Shown here in pieces: positions 59,480-64,000 of a stretch of 64,000 bases of DNA. The DNA lies in assembly GCA_017311315.1 (NCBI GenBank), contig CM029663.1, positions 33,708,622 through 33,772,621 of the forward strand, read 5' to 3'. A model generated the notes under the pieces. That model searched no databases. It was not told the origin of the DNA and saw only the letters and a list, made by a program, of their open reading frames with translations. Each line of letters starts with the position of its first letter. Position 1 is the stretch's first letter. The position numbers and the translations under genes were made by a program. Source of the stretch: Dendrocalamus latiflorus. Taxonomy: Eukaryota > Streptophyta > Magnoliopsida > Poales > Poaceae.

Positions 59480-60546
59480 AATATTCGTGAGACTATTTGA
59501 TTCGTATTCTATCCGTTTCCGAAATCTAGAAAAAAACCGAACGAATTTTATTATTTGAAATTTGAATTTAGCCGGTTTGAAACCGGTAACCATTCCGATA
59601 ACCGGTGAAAAACCAGCAAAACCGGTAGGAATTTGTTCTACGGAGATTTGTTACAGAAGTTGTAGGAGTCCGTTACAACATTCGATTCGTATTCGTATTC
59701 GAGAATATTCGAATTCATATTCATATTTATTTTAAAAATATAGATTTGTATTCATATTTAAGACTATTCAATTGTATCCGATCCTTTTCCATTCCTAATC
59801 ACATCCTCCTCTTGCAAAGCTGCATATGTAATGCTATACATACCATATGCAGTATACACACATTGACACACCAGCATGTGAGGTAAATTTGCAGCAACAT
59901 ACATGCATGAAAGTGCACAAAGTGAAAGTGAAAATCTTTTGGGTCTTCCCTGAGCAGTAGTACTGCGAGGCCATTACTAGCTAGGAGTAATGCATGCATG
60001 CACTACACACATGAGCTCTATGTAGACGACAAGGGGCAGTGGTGCTCATGGGCTCAAGCCAGCCCTGTCGACTTTGGTCTCTTCTCTTTCTGATTACACT
60101 CAAATCATAATCAAATCATAGCACCCGGTGCAACCTAAATAGCTTAACGACAGTCCTTTTTGTCCCTCCTAGATGGTTTCTTGTATTGACCTCAGTTAAA
60201 GGTTTTTTTTTTAACTTCGACTTATAGGTTACGAATATGATTTATATCTTTTGAGCTATTTGTAATAGAAAATATAGAGTAACAGAAACTTATATGTAGT
60301 TTTGATTGATATAAATAAAGTTATTATAATATATATTATAATTAATTTGTTAGTCTTAACTTAAAATATTTTATTTAAAAATTAGATATCATAGAAAAAT
60401 TAAAAATAAATTTTGGAAGTCGGAAAGAAAGAGATCTTAGTAGTCGAAAGAAATCTCTCACCCTGCTGATAGGAAAGATCGGACTATATCCCTTGCACAG
60501 TCAGAGACTAGTACTATCGTTGTAGTACGTACAATTTGCCCCAATC

Positions 60547-60812
60547 GGTTGGGTTTAAGCTTCTGGCTTCCAGCTTATTTTTCATTATTCATAAATTTCG
60601 TCTTTTTCTGAACTTTTGGCTTTTTGTTGAGCTTTTTTGCCGGTTCTTTTTTTCCCGTATTTGTTTGTATTATACGTAATAGGCTAAAATATTTTTTATA
60701 TTTTTAAATTTTTTTAAATTTAATTATGCTAAATAAGTCTCTGTCAGCTACAGTGTTTTTTTCAGCCAGCTACAGTGTTTTCAGCCATAAACCATGAGCT
60801 TTTAAGCCCAAC
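60547..60812. mobile_element. MITE with GGTTGGG/CCCAAC ends
   Basis: About 266 bases starting GGTTGGGTTTAAGC and ending TTTTAAGCCCAAC (inverted ends). It is flanked by CAATC (60542-60546 and 60813-60817). The interior is AT-rich and non-coding. The superfamily is unassigned. Confidence 0.65.
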
Positions 60813-61570
60813 CAATCACCACCCTAGCTAGTAGTCCCTATGATGCATATCCATCCATCAACCACCTATCCATCATCTATTTTTTGAACTGTTCATATAT
60901 CCGACAGGATAAATTCTTTCTTAAGTTTAGCCCCATAATCTTTTTATAAATCTAGCTCCACACTGTTCTCGGACGCCGGCCGCCGCTAATTATGCTTAAT
61001 TAGCATCAATTATGAAATATATTGACTAATTATTACTAATCATAATTAATTAACGCTATTTAATTACCTACCGAGTAGTTGAATGCTCGGTAGCTCGCAT
61101 GCCAAGTCACCGTTCCTCGACAGAGTTAAATGTTTCGAATTGAAAAAACTTTCGGAGGTCACCAAGATGAACAAAAGGACAAAATTTCGTTCAAAAATTG
61201 GAACGAAAAATTCAAAGTTTTTATGAAATTTAATCAAAATTTAGATAAAATTTGGATAATATTTAAATAGGGATAAATTCGGCCAAAATTTGACCAAATT
61301 ATTGTTCGTTCATGGGGTAACGAAATGTCCAAAATTTGGCAAACTTTCAGCGAAATTGTGAACCATGTTCCTCAGTAAGTCTTAACCTACCGAGCTCTAG
61401 TGGCCATGGTTGTTGAGTTTGATGAAATGGTTAGATTTACAAAATAGACGTCTGATGACTATTTTTTTTAAAAAAAAATAGACTGCATTACTATTTTGTG
61501 AACAATTCATATTCTTTGGTTAGTCTCTTTATAAGAGCATGCTTTTCCCCACTGCAGTCTTTTGCTTGGG

Positions 61571-62472
61571 AAATAAATTCTATGGGGGAGGGCCTTGAAA
61601 ACCATCTCTTGAAGCTCTTCCTTGATTTTTGCTAAATGGCAGTCACGGATCTCAAAGCAACCAATCTCTCTTCTCCAACACTCCTCCATGGACTGCACCG
61701 CACCCAAGCGCCAGCGCCTAGACGAAGACCCCGGCGTCAGGGAGTTCGACCTCTCTGCCTTGGACGCTTTCGGTGGCGCCGATGCCCTCCTCTCCTCCCA
61801 CCCGCCGGTCGCCTCCACCCCGATCTGCTGCCCGCCACCCCTCCTCTGCCCCGAGGTGCTGCTCGTCTCCTCCCACTCATCGCCCGCATCCAGCCCTCCT
61901 CTCCACAGCCAGTCCAACCACGGCGCCACGACCACGGCCGCTTTGACTATGACACCATGACCACGACTGCTTCGACCACGAGCGCCACGACTAAGGCCAC
62001 TTCAACCACGGCTAGGGGAGAGAGGAGGGCTGGAGGCGGGCAGTGGCTTGGAGGAGAGGAGGGGCGGTGACGGACGACGGCTTGAGGCGGGCGGCACCTC
62101 GGGGAAGAGGAGGGGCGGAGATGAGTGACGGTGGGGGGAGAGGAGGGGCGACGGGCGGTGGATCAGGGCACAGGCGACCAGGTGCTCGAGGGAGAGGAGG
62201 GACGGGCAGCAGGTGGGAGGAGAGAGGTTTGGGCGCCAGCGAGGAGACGATCGGTCTCTACGGCGTCGGCGGCGCCGTAAGCCTCTATGGCCAAAAGGTT
62301 GAAATCCCCTGCGCCGAGGTCTTCGTCCAGGTGCTGGCGCTTGAGTGCGGCATAGTCTATGAAAGAGTGTTGGAGAAGAGATATTAGTTGCTTTGAGATC
62401 CATGACTGTCACTTAACAAAAAAAAGGCCTCAATAGAAGGATTTGAGGACCCTTGCCATAGAATTTATTTTC
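61571..62472. repeat. 0.9-kb foldback of duplicated gene-like sequence
   Basis: The arms 61571-62000 and about 62030-62472 are inverted copies sharing AATAAATTCTATGG, ATCTCAAAGCAACNAAT, TCTCTTCTCCAACACTC and CAAGCGCCAGC. Each arm starts a similar short protein, MDCTAPKRQRLDEDPG on the plus strand (from 61690) and MDYAALKRQHLDEDLG on the minus strand, followed by low-complexity Pro/Ser-rich sequence. The arms have diverged by scattered substitutions. The source gene is not recognised. Confidence 0.85.
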
Positions 62473-62481
62473 TTATCTAGG

Positions 62482-62673
62482 CATCATCTGGATATTTTTT
62501 TCTAACAATCATCTATATTTGAGATCGTTGGATTAGAGATCTAACGGTCCCTTTTTTAGAGGAGGGGGAGATTTATTTAGAGATGGTGGGGGGAGAATTC
62601 ATGGCCGTTGGATCTCTAATACAATAGTCACAAATCTAGATGATAGTTAAGAAGAAAATATTTAGATGATGTT
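62482..62673. mobile_element. Foldback MITE next to the terminal gene
   Basis: About 190 bases with imperfect inverted arms of about 65 bases: CATCATCTGGATATTTTTTTC from 62482, and CATCATCTAAATATTTTCTTC inverted from 62673. The inner ends are AGAGATCTAACGG / AGAGATCCAACGG. The centre is a short purine-rich loop. Confidence 0.75.
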
Positions 62674-62854
62674 TATCAACACCCTTTGGGAAATAACACT
62701 ACGCACACTGACTGCAGGGCCAGGGCCAGAGAGAGAGCGAGCGAGCATAAATTCCTCGTAGCAAATCCAAAAGTAGAGTCCTGAGCAGCTAGCTCGCTGC
62801 AGGCAGGCAGGCATCTTGTCTTGCTGCTTTTCTGCTCTAACTCGATCGCCTTTT

Positions 62855-62961
62855 GCACCATTAGCAGTAGCAGCTAGCAGCAGGGCTCCCTCCCTCTCCT
62901 GCCTCGAGCATTTTCTGCTCTAGCACCATTAGCAGTAGCAGCTAGCAGCAGTAGATCGCCT
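62855..62961 (+). repeat. 29-bp repeat pair in the 5' region of the terminal gene
   Basis: A 29-base word starting GCACCATTAGCAGTAGCAGC is identical at 62855-62883 and 62933-62961, a period of 78 bases. A third partial relative (TTCTGCTTTAGCTCGATCGCC) lies at 62973-62993. Confidence 0.93.
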
Positions 62962-63115
62962 ATTCTGCTTTAGCTCGATCGCCTTTAATGCGTCAATGCT
63001 TCTGCTGCTTCTGCAATTCATAGTCGACACAAACTAGCATAACAGCAGCAGCAGCTAGTAGTTGGATCAACAGTAGAGTCCTCTCAGCTTTGTCGCATTA
63101 ATCAAACAAACAAAG

Positions 63116-63320
63116 GTACGCTCCATTTGATCGATTCATAGCTATCTACACATGCATATTCTTATTTCAATGGCCGGATCAGTATTCAGTAGCTTTCCTT
63201 CTTTCCTTGCATGCTTGCACGTGCTTCATCAGATCGGCCTCAGCCTTAGAAAGATCAGATCAGAGACTAATAGCTACTTCAATAGCTTACGTGCAAGCGC
63301 TATCGATCGTTTCTTGTTAG
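63116..63320 (+). other. Probable 5'UTR intron of the terminal gene
   Basis: AAAG|GTACGC at 63115/63116 and TCTTGTTAG|GTCGCG at 63320/63321 are good donor and acceptor sites. They place a 205-base intron that ends eight bases before the start codon. It is inferred from sequence only. Confidence 0.6.
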
Positions 63321-63328
63321 GTCGCGAG

Positions 63329-64000
63329 ATGGATCATTGCTTCAACGACATGATCTTAAGCGAGAACACGTGGAGCGGCTGCAGTGGCGGTGGCGACAGT
63401 GGGGCGGTAGTGCCGCCGCCGGAGGTGGGTGGTGGTGTTAATGTCGACGGGGACGGCATGACGGTGCCGGAGAGGCTGGTTCTGGATGAGGCGCTGGCGG
63501 CGGCGATCCTCGAGCTGCAGGGCATCCAGGCGCCGTGCGGCGGCAAGGTGGTGCCACCGGCGGCCTGCGGTGGCGTCGAGGCGGCCGTCGCCTTCGCCGC
63601 GATGGAGACCGCGACACCTGCCTATGCAGACGTTGACGGGGATGTCCTGCAGCGACAGCAGCATCACCATCGCCATCAAGGCGCGATGGGGATGGCTGCC
63701 GACTACGACCTTACACCAACAACCCCGGCTGTCACGTTGAGTACTGTACCACCTGCGTTCACAAACGCCACCGCCGTTGATGGCGGCATCGTAGATGCGG
63801 CGGTCTTCTCCAGCAAAGACGCCGCCCACGCACCGAGCGTGGTGACGGCTGCGGCGGCGATAACAGCGACGACGAGCCAGTTCGAAGAAGGCAACGGCAG
63901 TGGCAGAAGACAACGGCGGTCGAGCAGAAAGAGGAAGGCCGCCGAGCCACCAGCCGCGGCCGCGGATGGGCTGGCCCAGGAGAACCCTCTCTGCAGCCTC
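63329..64000 (+). CDS. Partial plant protein, possible transcription factor (5' part)
   Basis: An open frame starting MDHCFNDMILSEN runs 224 codons to the window edge without a stop, so it is the first part of a longer gene. The sequence is Ala/Gly/Val-rich with an acidic and hydrophobic start and a segment VPERLVLDEALAAAILELQG (about residues 50-69) that looks helical. There is a His/Gln run (RQQHHHRHQG) and a strongly basic cluster RRQRRSSRKRKAAEP (about 193-207) that looks like a nuclear localisation or DNA-binding basic region. These are traits of plant transcription factors, and a bHLH-type domain could follow beyond the window, but I do not see one and do not assign a family. It is preceded by a leader with a probable intron (63116-63320) and duplicated CAGCAG-rich words. 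Confidence 0.72.
   Translation, partial: MDHCFNDMILSENTWSGCSGGGDSGAVVPPPEVGGGVNVDGDGMTVPERLVLDEALAAAILELQGIQAPCGGKVVPPAACGGVEAAVAFAAMETATPAYADVDGDVLQRQQHHHRHQGAMGMAADYDLTPTTPAVTLSTVPPAFTNATAVDGGIVDAAVFSSKDAAHAPSVVTAAAAITATTSQFEEGNGSGRRQRRSSRKRKAAEPPAAAADGLAQENPLCSL

Noticed and set aside
61622..62412. Two separate genes on opposite strands
   Set aside because: They are the two arms of one foldback. Each opens with a related short peptide and then turns into low-complexity sequence, so a duplicated fragment is the simpler reading.
63329..64000. Firm bHLH family call for the terminal gene
   Set aside because: Only the N-terminal part and a basic cluster are visible. The helix-loop-helix itself is not in the window.

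Overview
This window looks like nuclear DNA from a grass (Poaceae). It has spliced GT-AG genes with GC-rich first exons, Copia and very-long-LTR retrotransposons nested in each other, a TNP2-type CACTA transposon, hAT-type MITEs and long AT microsatellites. The species cannot be fixed from the sequence alone. Gene density is very low: I can support one complete spliced host gene, the 5' part of a second, one intact open frame inside a transposon, and one broken captured gene fragment. Nearly everything else is transposon or decayed intergenic DNA.

Layout. (1) 954-27465 is a nest of at least five levels. A TIR element (arms 954-1110 and 27290-27465) is split by a minus-strand Copia element (1231-26986). 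That is split by a minus-strand element with giant LTRs (2211-22796, target duplication GGTGT). Its internal region carries only a broken gag-like zinc-knuckle frame and is split by a solo LTR (8706-12176, duplication ACAAC). That solo LTR is itself split by an opposite-facing solo LTR of the same family (9291-11029, duplication GAGAG). The right giant LTR also holds a foreign chimeric segment (14222-19325) with a captured RCC1-repeat gene fragment. (2) 27466-28620 is tandem and degenerate repeat DNA. (3) 29172-35778 is an intact ten-exon plus-strand gene for a 336-residue 3'-5' exonuclease plus KH-domain protein. Its last intron holds two hAT-type elements, one inside a further MITE-like repeat. 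(4) 35950-40174 is intergenic with signs of templated repair. (5) 40175-54268 is CACTA DNA: a degenerate TNP2 transposase, a degenerate second frame, a solo LTR, and then a 3.8-kb non-autonomous CACTA (50450-54268, duplication AAT) with two long hairpins and an intact 184-codon frame. (6) 54269-61570 is intergenic with two AT microsatellites, a duplicated block and a 1.35-kb hAT-type element. (7) 61571-62673 holds a 0.9-kb foldback and a MITE just upstream of a plus-strand gene whose first coding exon (63329 on) runs off the end of the window.

How the parts relate. The two host genes share no visible pathway. The exonuclease-KH protein is probably an RNA- or DNA-processing factor, and the terminal gene may encode a nuclear protein. 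The transposons give a clear relative time order: each inserted element must be younger than the one it splits. Several (long hairpins, foldback, oppositely nested LTRs) would make double-stranded RNA if transcribed, so small-RNA silencing is the most plausible regulatory theme. That last point is inference.
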